Made by a program: the position numbers and the translations under genes. A stretch of 64,000 nucleotides of DNA, from contig NC_133403.1 of NCBI RefSeq assembly GCF_047511655.1, forward strand, positions 16,551,014 through 16,615,013, in the 5' to 3' direction. The stretch is from Castor canadensis (lineage: Eukaryota > Chordata > Mammalia > Rodentia > Castoridae). The notes beneath the pieces are model-generated. The model had not been told where the DNA came from. It searched no databases and was given only the letters and a program-made list of their open reading frames with translations. The first letter of the stretch is position 1. The number at the start of each line of letters is the position of its first letter. Below, piece after piece: positions 45,479 to 56,148 of the stretch.

Positions 45479-45893
45479 AATTAGTCATAAAGAAAAATTG
45501 TGGATTTGTGGGACGAGAGATGGAATTGGTGATCATCATGTTGATTAAGACAAGCCAAACTCAAAGAGCCAATATTTTGCAGTTTCTCACCCATTTGTGG
45601 AACCTAGTTGTAATATGATGATGATATAATATTAATAGCCATGGATCATGAATATGAAAGTGGGTTACTCTGGAAAAATCAACATGCAGATGTGGGGGAG
45701 AGGAAAGGATGCCGAGGGGTTAAGAGAATTGAAGTATGCTATGTGTATATACATTAGACAGTATTATGAAACCCACAAAGCACTGTTTGAAAAATGGGGA
45801 AAGGAGAGAGGGGCAAATGGAAATATAATGCAGAGGGTGAACTTGTTCCATGTACACTGTATACATGTATAGAATTCCCACAATAAAACTTCT
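45479..45893 (+). mobile_element. L1 3' end fused to U6, paralogous copy
   Basis: Counterpart of 1579-2022. The internal trinucleotide tract is contracted to about 24 bp (45614-45637), against about 53 bp in copy 1. Confidence 0.8.
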
Positions 45894-46567
45894 CATTTTA
45901 TTAATGTGTGCTATTTCAAAAATAGTATAAAAGAATTTTTAAAAATTTCTGAATGTCGAAGTAAGAGAATAACAAATATGACTTTTGATGTAAGTAAACT
46001 GGAGAAGCATATTTTTGGTATCTGTGCCATAGTCAATTGAATGCATTCAGCTTCCAAGGCTCAAAATAAATTTGCTACTACTGAAATCAGTTCCATGCAT
46101 TTAAGAAAAATGAAAAAAAAAGATGAGAAGAAATATTGTTGTTATGTGGATCCAGGATCAAATTCTTACTATTTTTAACATAACTTGCAATTCATTAAGT
46201 GGAGAAATGTGGGTCAAGCTTATTCCTTTACTATATATTACTAAGAAAATAATGAGATTTTAGAGATATAAGCAAACATTCCATAGTATATTGATTATCA
46301 TATTAACAAATACTTACATTTTATTCTTTGGATAGGGATTGATGTTTTATGAACCACAGAAATGCCTGACTTCATTTCTCCCAAATATTGAAGGACTGAA
46401 ATTGATGCATGCTAACAGAATGAGGTAAAAAATTTGAATTCAGTCTAATGCATATAAATATTTTCCCTCTATATAATGGGTCTTTCAGAAAGAATATTCT
46501 TCATTTTGTATAAGTAATTGATTCCTAGTGTCTTTTCTCTTCCTGGAGATGGAACTCTAATGGATTT

Positions 46568-46613
46568 AGAGAGAGATAGACAGACAGAGAGGGAGAGAAG
46601 GAGAGAGAGAGAG
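46568..46613. repeat. GA/GACA-rich simple repeat, paralogous copy
   Basis: Counterpart of 2692-2726 with extra 'gagggagagaagg' units. Confidence 0.85.
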
Positions 46614-48279
46614 ATGAAAACATGAAAAATGTGAAAGAAAGAAAAATAGTAAATGAATAAAAAAGTTCTTTGAGTTTTTCCACTATGCCTCAGTATGAAA
46701 TATTGCACATCTTATATCCATGCAAGAAAGTTCGCAGTTGACTGTATTTGCATTTCCATGGATAAAAGTGTTTCTTTCATTGTACACTTTCCTGATGTGA
46801 TAATTTTAATAGGAAAACCTGAAAACCACGTACTATCACAGTTTCTCTCCTATCCTTTTCTATGCTGTTTGCTCCTATCTTTTAAACATGGAAACATCAA
46901 CTGTAATGTGGTCATCAATTTCTTATGAGCTAACATTTCAGAGAAATATGCCAAGTCTTATGTTCAGAGCTGATAACAAAGTTGTGCTTTCTGAAATGAA
47001 ATTTATAAGATGGAAGGAAGCATAGCTTTTACTCTTTCCAGAATTCTTCTGTTCACAGGACAGACAGAAAACCATCATGTGCCCAAGTGAAAAGATAAAT
47101 GCTAGTTTTGGACAAGTGAGACTTTGTGTAGGAGGACTTTGAATGAGTTAGAGCCAACATGAACATTTTTTAGTAGATTAATTCAGACTTAACTACAATA
47201 TCATTGAATCTGCAGTTCATGGGGTTCAGGCCTGACAAGAAGTAGCATTTAAAGATGTGTAATCCAAGCATGCAAAAAGAATATTACAAGAGCCTCACTT
47301 TTAAACTACAGGTATGCAGAATCTTACAAGGAACCCAGGTTAGCACCTTAACCTTAGCAAATTTCCTTGTGCTTCAGTTCAGAGATTTCTACTCCAGAGC
47401 ATTTCAGGAATTGGCATCCTTTCTTCAAACTCCTCCAAATATCTCATACTGCCCTGAGATCATCATTATAAAGATTGACTTTTAATGCTTCCACCTATGT
47501 CTTTCTACTTCTCAACTCTTTATTAATATAAAAATTAGCTGTAAGTGTAACAAATGACGCTTCTGCACAAGGTATTGAAGGGGGAAGAGGTCTGTTGTAA
47601 GAAAATTCCTTTGTATACTTATACATGTAAAATGATAAGCATTTACTAAAATAGTTTGTTTGGTGTTTTCAGTTCTGGTTTGGTTAAGAAGAAAGCATTT
47701 TCCACTGTGGTGTTCAGTTAAGGCCCTAAAATTTCCAAGTTCAAACCATTTCTATGTGAGTTCTAAGAAGTTTCTCCAGGCTTCCCTGCTTATGATTTGT
47801 GGCTGAATAATCTGGCTTGGCTTTCCAATATATTCTTGATCTCCAATTTGCCTCAAGGTGCATGCTATTAGTGTAACATGTTCTTAGAATTTTAACATTA
47901 AACATGCTTTGAAACATTTTGATAAATCACATTTCACTTTTTTTAATTAAAAATCTTCTACAGTTTCCAAGTAGACTTGAAACAAATAAAACTTCATATA
48001 GAATTTTACCCATTCATTCTGGAACATTTCACGAAAAACTGCTCTCTTGTGGCTCATAAGTTGTCACTTTTCTATATATTAAGGAAGTTAGTCTTTGTGA
48101 CCCTGAGTGTTTTCACTCTCCAATTCACTTAAGACTTTTCTCCTGAGGCTTAAGGAACGCAGGATTTGAATAACATATCATCTACCTCCAAAGCATGTGT
48201 TCCACTAGAGTAATGTGTTCTACTTCTAAAAGTAGAAATAGATGTTTTGGAAAAAATTGTTGTTCATATTCGTAATTAT

Positions 48280-49760
48280 ATTTTAATTAACTTTATTTAG
48301 GAATAATTAACATACAATAAATTTATACATATAAGCACCTAATTTGTTAATTTTGACATAGATATACAACAGTAGTATCCTCAACACAGTCCAGCTAATA
48401 AACACTTCCATCACCTGGAAAATTTCTGCTGTTTCCTTTCATTTCTTCCTCCTACTCCTTTATTCCAGTGGATTGCCATGCAAGCCTAATCCAATTTCTG
48501 TCATTTTAGCTTTGAATTATTGAGAAGGTGATATAAATAGAACCACACAATATACATTTCTCTTGTCTGCCTTCTTTCACTTTGCAAAATGACTTTGAGA
48601 TTCATTGATACTGTTGTGTGAATTAATAGCTCATTCTTTGTGATTCTTTATCAATACTTTGTGTACCAATAGCTTATGTCTTTCATTACTGATTATTATG
48701 CTATTGTGTAGGTATGTTAGAAAGCTTTTTGTTGCTGTGACAGAATATCTAAGAAAAAGAAGTTAAAGGAGAAAGGTTAATTTAGCTCATTTTTTCAATG
48801 GTTTCAGTCCATTGTAGGCAGACCCCATTGCATTTAAGCCCATGGAAAAGAGAAACATTACAGTGAAATGGCATTATGGAGGAAAACTGGTCACCTCTTG
48901 GCCGCCAGAATGCAGGGAGAAAGAGTCCCTTCAAAAGTGCTCCCCACTGACTTATTTTCTTTGTGTTGACCTCACTTCCTAATAGTCCATTTGGTTACAA
49001 ATTCAACACTGGATGAAATTACAGCCTCATTGTACAATTAACTCTAAATAGTGCCCCCAGCTGGAAACAAGGCCTTCAGCACATGATCCTTTCAGGATGT
49101 TTTTTATCCAATACATAACAATAGTATAGATAATTAAAAAAATTCCTGTTTCTCTATTGAATTATTTCCTACAGTTGTCTATTGCAAATAAAGCTTCCAT
49201 CAATATTTGCATACAACTCTTGAAGTGGACATATGTATTCATTTTCCTTGAATAAATATAGGGAAGTGTGATGTCTATCATAGTGGCTATATATTTAACT
49301 TTCGGAATATTCCAAACTGTTTTCTGAAGTAGTTGCTCTACTTTACATTTTCAAATATGTAAACAAAATGTCCTTTCATCCTCTTCACAGTGTCTTTAAA
49401 AGAAATTTTCAACTTTGATGAAGTTAATTTTATTATCTTTTTACTTTTATATATCATGAGTTTAGCATTGTACTTAAATTTGGCCAAAGTCAAGATTACA
49501 AAGATTTTCTTCAATGTTTTTCAGAATGCATGTCAGCTTTTAATCAGTGATAATTTCCCTAATTACTTCGTTAACTTCAAAATCCTGTCCATTTTCACTG
49601 TCTTTGAAATTCATTCTAATTTCCTTCTTGATATGTTCTTTTTTTGGCATATGGTTATTTAGAAGCATATAACTTAGTGTACAGAATTTGGGATTTTTTT
49701 CACGTATTTTTATGCAATTGATTCATATTTTATTTCCTCTACATCCAGAGAACATAATAT
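48280..49760 (-). mobile_element. Old L1 3' region with LTR-like insert, paralogous copy
   Basis: Counterpart of 4380-5880, with the same order of L1 and LTR-like pieces (insert about 48715-49120). Confidence 0.55.
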
Positions 49761-49809
49761 TTTTGACTCAAACCTTTTTCCTTTTTTATTTCTCTGTTCA
49801 CTTTTGTTT

Positions 49810-50320
49810 TTGTTTGTGATGCTAGGATTGAGCCCAGTGCCTCTTGTGTGCTAGTCAAGTGCTCCAATACTGAACTATATACTCTACTTTTAATTTATTG
49901 AATTTAGTTTTGGGACACAGTTATGTTACTTTGATTTTGTTAGATACTTTTACGGTTATGGTGTTTGAATTCAGGCCTCATGCTTGCTAGGCAGGGTTTC
50001 TACCACTTTAGCCATCCCAACAGACCAGAGGTAATAATTCTTTACTAGCCATGACTATTGCCTTCAGAGGACATTTGGAAATTTCCACAGATATTTGTAA
50101 TGGTCAGAGCTGAGGTTTAGATACAGCTAAAATCTGCCTTGAACCAAAATTCTCCTACCTACACATCCAGTTTAGCTAGAATTATGTGTGTGCAACACCA
50201 CCCTTGTCTTATTTGTTGTGATAGGGTCTTGTTTCTTTTTGTCCTGGGATGCCCTTGACCACCATCCTCCTGAACTCTGCCTCTTGAGTGCACAGTCATG
50301 AGCCACCACACCTGGCTTCC
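49810..50320 (-). repeat. Group of three SINE pieces, paralogous copy
   Basis: Counterpart of 5918-6425. The tRNA-like module is well preserved ('cttgctaggcagggtttctacc'). Confidence 0.65.
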
Positions 50321-50347
50321 AATTTCAATTTCTAAGGCTGTAGGTAT

Positions 50348-50615
50348 CTTCCTATCTTTCCTATTAGTTTTGTATGTCTTTGGTTTTGAGCCAATACATG
50401 TCTTTTGATTAGAGGGTTCACTTCATTTCCATTTAGGGTTATGATTCAGAGTTATTTATTGATATCTACATTACTATTGGTTTTCTTTTCCAGATTGAGT
50501 CTAGGACAAAACTCTTTTACCATTGCTCAGCTTCAGGTCTCGATGGATTACTGAATTAATCATGCTTGCTACTTTCCTAACTTTCATCTGTTCACCAATT
50601 CCCTTTTTGGCTTTC
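50348..50615 (-). mobile_element. Short L1-like fragment, antisense, then unassigned spacer
   Basis: 'tatgtctttggttttgagccaatacatgtcttttgattagagggttcacttcatttcc' resembles antisense L1 ORF2 between endonuclease and RT. The last 120 bp are unassigned. Confidence 0.45.
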
Positions 50616-51631
50616 AAGACTCCTTCAATCAAAATCTTTCTTTAACACTGTGGGAATTGATGGAATGCACCAGGGTGTCCTGGTGCTCACTGACTTCTGG
50701 TTTTTTTCAATGTTGCTATTCAGTAGATAGAAGTTAAAAATTCATTTACTATAACAATCAGGATGTCATCACTTTGTGTGTGTGTGTGTGTGTTTGTGTG
50801 TGATATGTCTTGTTCAATTTGCCCTTCACTGATTTGTAGAAATTATGTTGAAACCCCTAAGTCGCTTTGAGGAACATCCTTAAGTTGCCCCAACTGTATG
50901 TGCTCAGTTCCATGAAGGAAAGGTGTACTGTTTTGTCCCACAGAGAATCTTAGCAGAAATAAATGTCCTCCCCGAGTGTTTCATGGTATTCCACAGTTTC
51001 TGGTGTTCCTGAAAGCTGCCATTCACTGGAGAGTTTGTAACAATTTCACTAAGAAGGGAATACCAAGCAATCATTGTGTATACTCTGTGTGTGCCGGTGT
51101 ACTTCTCGGATCAAAGTGAGTTAATTTCTTTGGCGGCATGAAGTGAATACTTCTGATTATTTTGAGGCTCTTGCCAACCAGTGTGTGTTTTGATGAAGTG
51201 AGGAACAAAAAACCCTGAAATAATAACCCTCTGGATCCCAGTGTGATATATTTTGCATCCACATAAGGGATTATCATCCCACATGACGGAAGATGTAATT
51301 CTGGGAGGGAAATTGCCTCATCAAAGGTTAATTGAGTTTTCCTGAATGATGGCACTGCAAAGGCCTTGAGGTGTTTTTGTAGTCACCATTAGAAACATTT
51401 CCTGTCCTTCAAAATTTGGGTTATAGATTGGGAGACGTATGGAACAGGACAAAAATGTCACCCCAGTTGAACCTAGAACAAGCTGAGGAGGGAAACTGGA
51501 GGAGAAGGGCAATCAATCTTGTGATCACAAGGTCTTGTTAGGAGACTGGTACACATGCTGCTGGCTGCTGAAGGTGTTGGGACTTAGAGGGAATTCTTAC
51601 CCAGTCTGAACAATCAGGAAAGACTTGGTGG

Positions 51632-51639
51632 TGATGTCA
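51632..51639 (+). promoter_or_regulatory. CRE-like site in unit A
   Basis: TGATGTCA, one C-to-T step from the palindromic CRE TGACGTCA, about 20 bp downstream of a CCAAT-like site ('aacaatcagg'). The same site is present in B (53946-53953) and D (57173-57180). Confidence 0.4.
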
Positions 51640-52488
51640 CAGTGGGCTCACCACCACTGGATATTGGAGAGTCCTGAAGCAGCTCCTGCCTGGCCTGTTC
51701 TATGGCAGCCCAGCCAGCCAAGAAGGAAGAAGCTGGAGGAAGGTGCCCCTGTCTTTTGTGGAAGACTTCTCAGTTATGTGGGGCCTAGGGAAACGGGGCT
51801 GGGACAACAGAAGCACAAGGGTGACCTGAGCAAGTAAGAATTGGGGGATTCCATTTTTCACTGCTATCCTAAGCTAGCATGCCCCACAATTTGGAATGTC
51901 CACAGGCTTTTTGCCCTTTGGGCTTAGATCTCAATGAACAGAAAAGGCCGCTCTGGATCTCACTCTGGTACACAGGCTGCCTTGATTGCAGGGGCTCATG
52001 CTTAAAACCTGATCTCACGGAGTGGTACTAGAGGACTGGCAAGGGAGGAATGAGGTTACATGTAGGCCCAGTCACCCGTTGATCTGACATCACTTGTTCT
52101 CTGGCCAGCAGGGTTCATTAAACCATGGCAATGAATGTTTGAAGAAATTACTCTGAGGCACCCTTGTTTCCTGGTGTTTATAAAGTATTGGTGCTGCTGA
52201 AAATTACTTTACTCAGATTAAAGCCCAGAAACTCACTTGCACCAGAATACTTAATATTCCTGGAACTTAGCTAGTCTGCAGGTGTGTTTGTGTTTGTGGG
52301 CATTTGTGTGATTGTAAAATATTTCCTGTGTCTGTATCTGTTAGATACTCTGTTCCAAGTAATGCTAGTCAGCAATTCTTCCTGGAAGTCACTAATTTTG
52401 GGATAGGCTCAACATTGCAATTCCAAAATCAGCTGTGACAAATTGTCTGGTGAGGAAATATTCAGCATTCATTGAACATGCCCAGTGA

Positions 52489-52695
52489 ATGTCTGGGTAT
52501 CTTGATACATGTGTCAATGTGCATTACTGGCTCGCTAGAAATGGTTTCAACTACACTGTTGGCTTCAGGGCCAGACTCTGGTGGATTAGAGTTTACATCT
52601 TCATTGGCATAAAGGTGGTCCAATTTCGTCTTTCCAAGAATATTGGTGGAAACAGTGCCACTACACGTATTTTTCTAAGTTTGATGCTTTTTTAA
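52489..52695 (+). other. 69-codon frame repeated in the tandem units (unit A copy)
   Basis: Starts MSGYLDTCVNVHYWLARN and ends FLSLMLF. Counterparts: unit B 54807-55013 (open), unit C 55744-55965 (open, altered end), unit D from 58032 (broken by TAG after the HH pair). It matches no protein family I know. Amino-acid changes between copies are frequent, so I do not claim it is a gene. Confidence 0.3.
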
Positions 52696-53076
52696 GTTTT
52701 GAAAGTTTCTGCACAGTAGGGTAATGTCTGGATTTCAGCTATTATGGTTAACTTTCAGAATGCATGAAACATAGGCAGGTTTCCTATTTGTGAGTGTGTG
52801 TGTGTCTGTGTGTGTGTACGATACCCATAGAGTGATAGTGTATTAATTTCTTTGCTCTTTCTAATAAATTTCCATAGTACAAAGTATTTCACACTCATTG
52901 AGTTTAGGCATGCATAAGACTCCTTGAGTCAAAACATCTCCTTAATACTGTGGGAATTGATGGAATGCACAAGGGTGTCCTGGTGTTCATTGACTTCTGG
53001 TGTTTTTAAACATTGCCATTCAGTACATAGATGTTAGGAAATTCAATTCTAGATAATAATCAAGATATCATCACTT

Positions 53077-53115
53077 TGTGTGTGTGTGTATATGTGTATG
53101 TGTGTGTGTGTGTGA
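53077..53115. repeat. GT-rich microsatellite
   Basis: Interrupted (GT)n in unit B, equivalent to about 50778-50802 in A, 55417-55450 in C and the G-rich 56308-56345 in D. Confidence 0.85.
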
Positions 53116-53603
53116 TGTTTCTTGTTCAATTTGCCATTCACTGATTTCTAGAAATTATGTTGAAACCCCAAAGTCACTTTGAGGCACGGCCTTGGGTTTT
53201 CCCAACTGTATGTGTTCACTTTCATGAAGGAAAGGTGTACTGTTTTGTCCCGCAGAGAATCTTTGCAGAAATGAATGTCCTTCCCGAGTGCCTCGAGGTA
53301 CTCCCCAGTGTCTGGTGTTCCTGAAAACTGCCGATCACACAAGAGTTGGTAACAATTTCACTGAGATGGGAATACCAAGCAATCATTGAGTGTATGCTGT
53401 CTGTGCTGGTGTACTTCTCAGATCAAAGTGAGTTAATTTCTTTGGTGACATGAATTGAATTCTTCTGGTCACTTTGAGACTCTTGCCAACCAGTGTGTGG
53501 GTTTGTGTGTTTTTATGAAGTCAGCAACACAAAAGCCTGGAGTAACAATCCCCTGGTTCCCAGTGTGCTGTATTTTGCATCCACATAAGGAAATATCATC
53601 CCA

Positions 53604-53621
53604 CATGCTGGGAAATGTAGT
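53604..53621 (-). promoter_or_regulatory. ZNF143/Staf-like motif in tandem unit B
   Basis: The minus strand reads ACTACATTTCCCAGCATG, close to the ACTACAATTCCCAGCATGC motif bound by ZNF143 at many mammalian promoters. The homologous sites at 51282-51300 (A) and 56827-56844 (D) are degraded. Confidence 0.55.
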
Positions 53622-53945
53622 TCTGGGAGAGACATTGCCTCATCCAAGGTTAAGGGAGTTTTCCTGGCTGATGGAGCTGAAATGATCTTGAGGTGTTTTT
53701 GAAGTCACCACTAGGAACAATTCCTGTCCTCCAAAATGCGGGTTCCAGATTGGCAGTTCTATGGAACAGGACAGAAATGTCATCCCAGCTGAACCTAGAA
53801 CAAGCTAATGAGGAAACTGGAGGAGAAGAGCGATCCTCAGATTAGAAGAAATTGCCAGGAGACTGACACAAAAATGGCTGGCTCCTGGGTAGGGGCCTTA
53901 GAAGGAATGATAACATATTCTGAACAATTAGGAAAGACTTGGTGG

Positions 53946-53953
53946 TGATGTCA
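53946..53953 (+). promoter_or_regulatory. CRE-like site in unit B
   Basis: TGATGTCA in the position equivalent to 51632-51639 of unit A, about 325 bp downstream of the ZNF143-like motif. Confidence 0.4.
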
Positions 53954-55104
53954 CAATGGGATCACCGGCCCTGGATATTTGAGAATGCTGAGGCAGCTCC
54001 TGCCTGGCCTGTTGCTATGGCAGACCAGCCAGCCAAGCAGGAAGAAGCTGGAGAAAGGTGCCCCTGTCTTGTGTGGAAGAATTCTCAGTTAAGTGGGGCC
54101 TAGGGAAGTGGGGCTGGAGCAGAAGCACATGGGTGACTTGAGCACATATGCATTGTGGCATTCCATTCTTCACTGGTATCCTAAGCTAGCATGACCATGA
54201 TTTGGAATGTCCACAGCCTTTGTGCCCTTTGGGCCTGGATCTCACCGAGATCTCACCAAGATGAATAGGCCACCCTGGATCTCACTGGGGTACACAGGCT
54301 GCCTTGATTTCAGGGGATCTCCCTTAAAACCTGATCTCACGGTGTGGTACTAGAGGACTGGCAAGGGAGGAATGAGGTTACTTTTAAGCTGAGTCATCTC
54401 TTGCTTTGACATTACTTGTTCTCTGGTCAGCAGGGTTCCTTAAACCATGGCAATGAATGTTTTAAGTAATTACCTGAGTCACCCATGTTTCCTGATGTTC
54501 ATTAAGTATTGGTGCTGTTGAAAATTACTTTACTTAGATGAAAGCCCAGAAACTCACTTGCACCAGAATACTTAATATTCATTCAACTTAGCTACTGGAG
54601 GATGTGTTTGTTTGTTGGGCGTTTGTGTGGTTGTAAAATATTTCCAGAATCTGTTCCTGTTAGATACTCTGTTCCAAATAAAGCTGGTCAGCAGTGCTTC
54701 CTGGAAGTCACTATTTCGGGTTTAGCTTAACATTGCCATTAGAAGATCAGATGTGACAAATTGTCAGGTGAGGAAATATTCAGCATTTATTGAACATGCC
54801 CAAAGAATGTCCGGGTATCTTGACACATATGTCAGTGTGCATCACTGGCTTGCTAGAAATGATTTCAATTCCAGTGATGGCTTCAGGCACAGACTCTGGT
54901 GGATTAGTGTTTACTTCTTCATTGGCATAAAGGAGCTCATATATTTTCTTTTCAAGAACATTGGTGGAAAAGATGTCACCTCATGGGTTTTTCTAAGTTT
55001 GATGCTTTTTTAAGTTTTGAAAGTTTCCCACAGTAGGGCAACGCCAGATTTCAGCTATTGCCATTAACTTTCACATGCATGAAACATAGGCAGGTTTCCT
55101 ATTT

Positions 55105-55106
<2 letters not shown>

Positions 55107-55149
<43 letters not shown>
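55107..55149. repeat. (GT)n microsatellite
   Basis: About 20 uninterrupted GT units in unit B, longer than in the other units. Confidence 0.9.
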
Positions 55150-55150
<1 letters not shown>

Positions 55151-55255
55151 TACCCATAATATCATAGTGCATTAATTTCTTTGCTCTTTCTAATAAATTC
55201 CCATACTACACACTATTTCACACTCATTGAGTATAACAACTGTTTAGGCATGCAT

Positions 55256-56148
55256 AAGACTCCTTGAATCAAAATCTCTCTTTAACACTGTAGGAATTGA
55301 TGGAATGCACCAGGGTGGCCTGGTGTTCAGTGACTTCTGGTGTTTTTCAACGTTGCTATATAGAAGATAGAAGTTAAGAAGTTCATTTAGTAGATACAAT
55401 CAGGATATTATTACTTTGTGTGTGTGTCTGTGTGTTTATGTTTGTGTGTGAGTGTGATATTTCTTATTCAATTTGCTATTCACTGTTTTGCAGAAATTAG
55501 GTTGAATCCCTGAAGTCACTTTGAGAAACAGACGTAGTTGCCCCAACTGTATGTGTTCAGTTCAATGAAGGAAAGGTGTAGAGTTTTGTTCCTCAGTGAA
55601 TCTGTGCAGAAATGAATGTCTTTAGTAAGTGCTTCAAGGTATTCTCCAGTTTCTGGTGTTCCTGAAAAGTGCCGTTCACTGAGGTGTTGGTAACAATTTC
55701 ACTGAGAAGGGAATACCAAGCATTCATTGAATATGCCTAGTGTATGTGTGGGTATCATCATACATGTGTCAATGTGCATCATTGGCTTGCTAGAAATGAT
55801 TTCAATTCCAGTGATCACTTTAGGCATAGACTCTGGTGTATTAGGGTTTCCTTCCTCATTGGCAAAAAGGTGGTAGTATGTCTTGTTTCCAAAAACACTG
55901 GTGCATGTGTTTTTCTAAGTTTGATGCTCTTTGAAGTCATAAAAAAAGTCTGCACAGTAGGGTAACTCTGGTATTTCAGCTCTTGTGGGATAACTTTCCA
56001 CATGCATTGAATAGAGGAAGGTTTTATGTTTGTGTGTGTGTGTAATACTCATAGTGCCATAGTGTATTAATTACTTTGCTCTTTCTAAGGATTCTCATAC
56101 TGCACAGTATTTCACACTCATGGACTTATGCACTGTTTAGGCATGCAT
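55256..56148. repeat. Tandem array, unit C (0.89 kb, internally deleted)
   Basis: Begins and ends like the other units but jumps from 'gggaataccaagcattcattga' straight to 'atatgcctagtgtatgtgtgggtatc', missing about 1.4 kb found in A, B and D. The deletion joins two places that both read close to 'cattcattga', so short homology probably mediated it. The promoter-like block is gone. Confidence 0.92.

Larger units (their letters stand above)
43917..50347. repeat. Segmental duplication, copy 2 (partner 1-6457)
   Basis: Second copy of the 6.4 kb block, direct orientation, about 43.9 kb downstream. It begins at 'aaggtcagttagggctc' just after a short A-run (43911-43918) and ends where copy 1 passes into unrelated sequence. 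The left junction lies about 140 bp beyond the end of a truncated antisense L1. The right junction leads into a short L1-like fragment and then the 2.3 kb tandem array. Confidence 0.93.
50616..52915. repeat. Tandem array, unit A (2.30 kb)
   Basis: Starts at 'aagactccttcaatcaaaatc'. Layout: 'gggaattgatggaatgcac', a GT microsatellite (about 50778-50802), 'agggaataccaagcaatcattg', a promoter-like block (51270-51660), a short GC-richer stretch to 51840, 'aacccgatctcac'-like text, a 69-codon frame (52489-52695) and a second GT tract (52795-52816). The same order occurs in B and D. Confidence 0.93.
52916..55255. repeat. Tandem array, unit B (2.34 kb)
   Basis: Direct repeat of unit A with the same internal order. 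The second GT tract (55107-55149) is the longest in the array. Contains the best ZNF143-like motif (53604-53621, minus). Confidence 0.93.
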
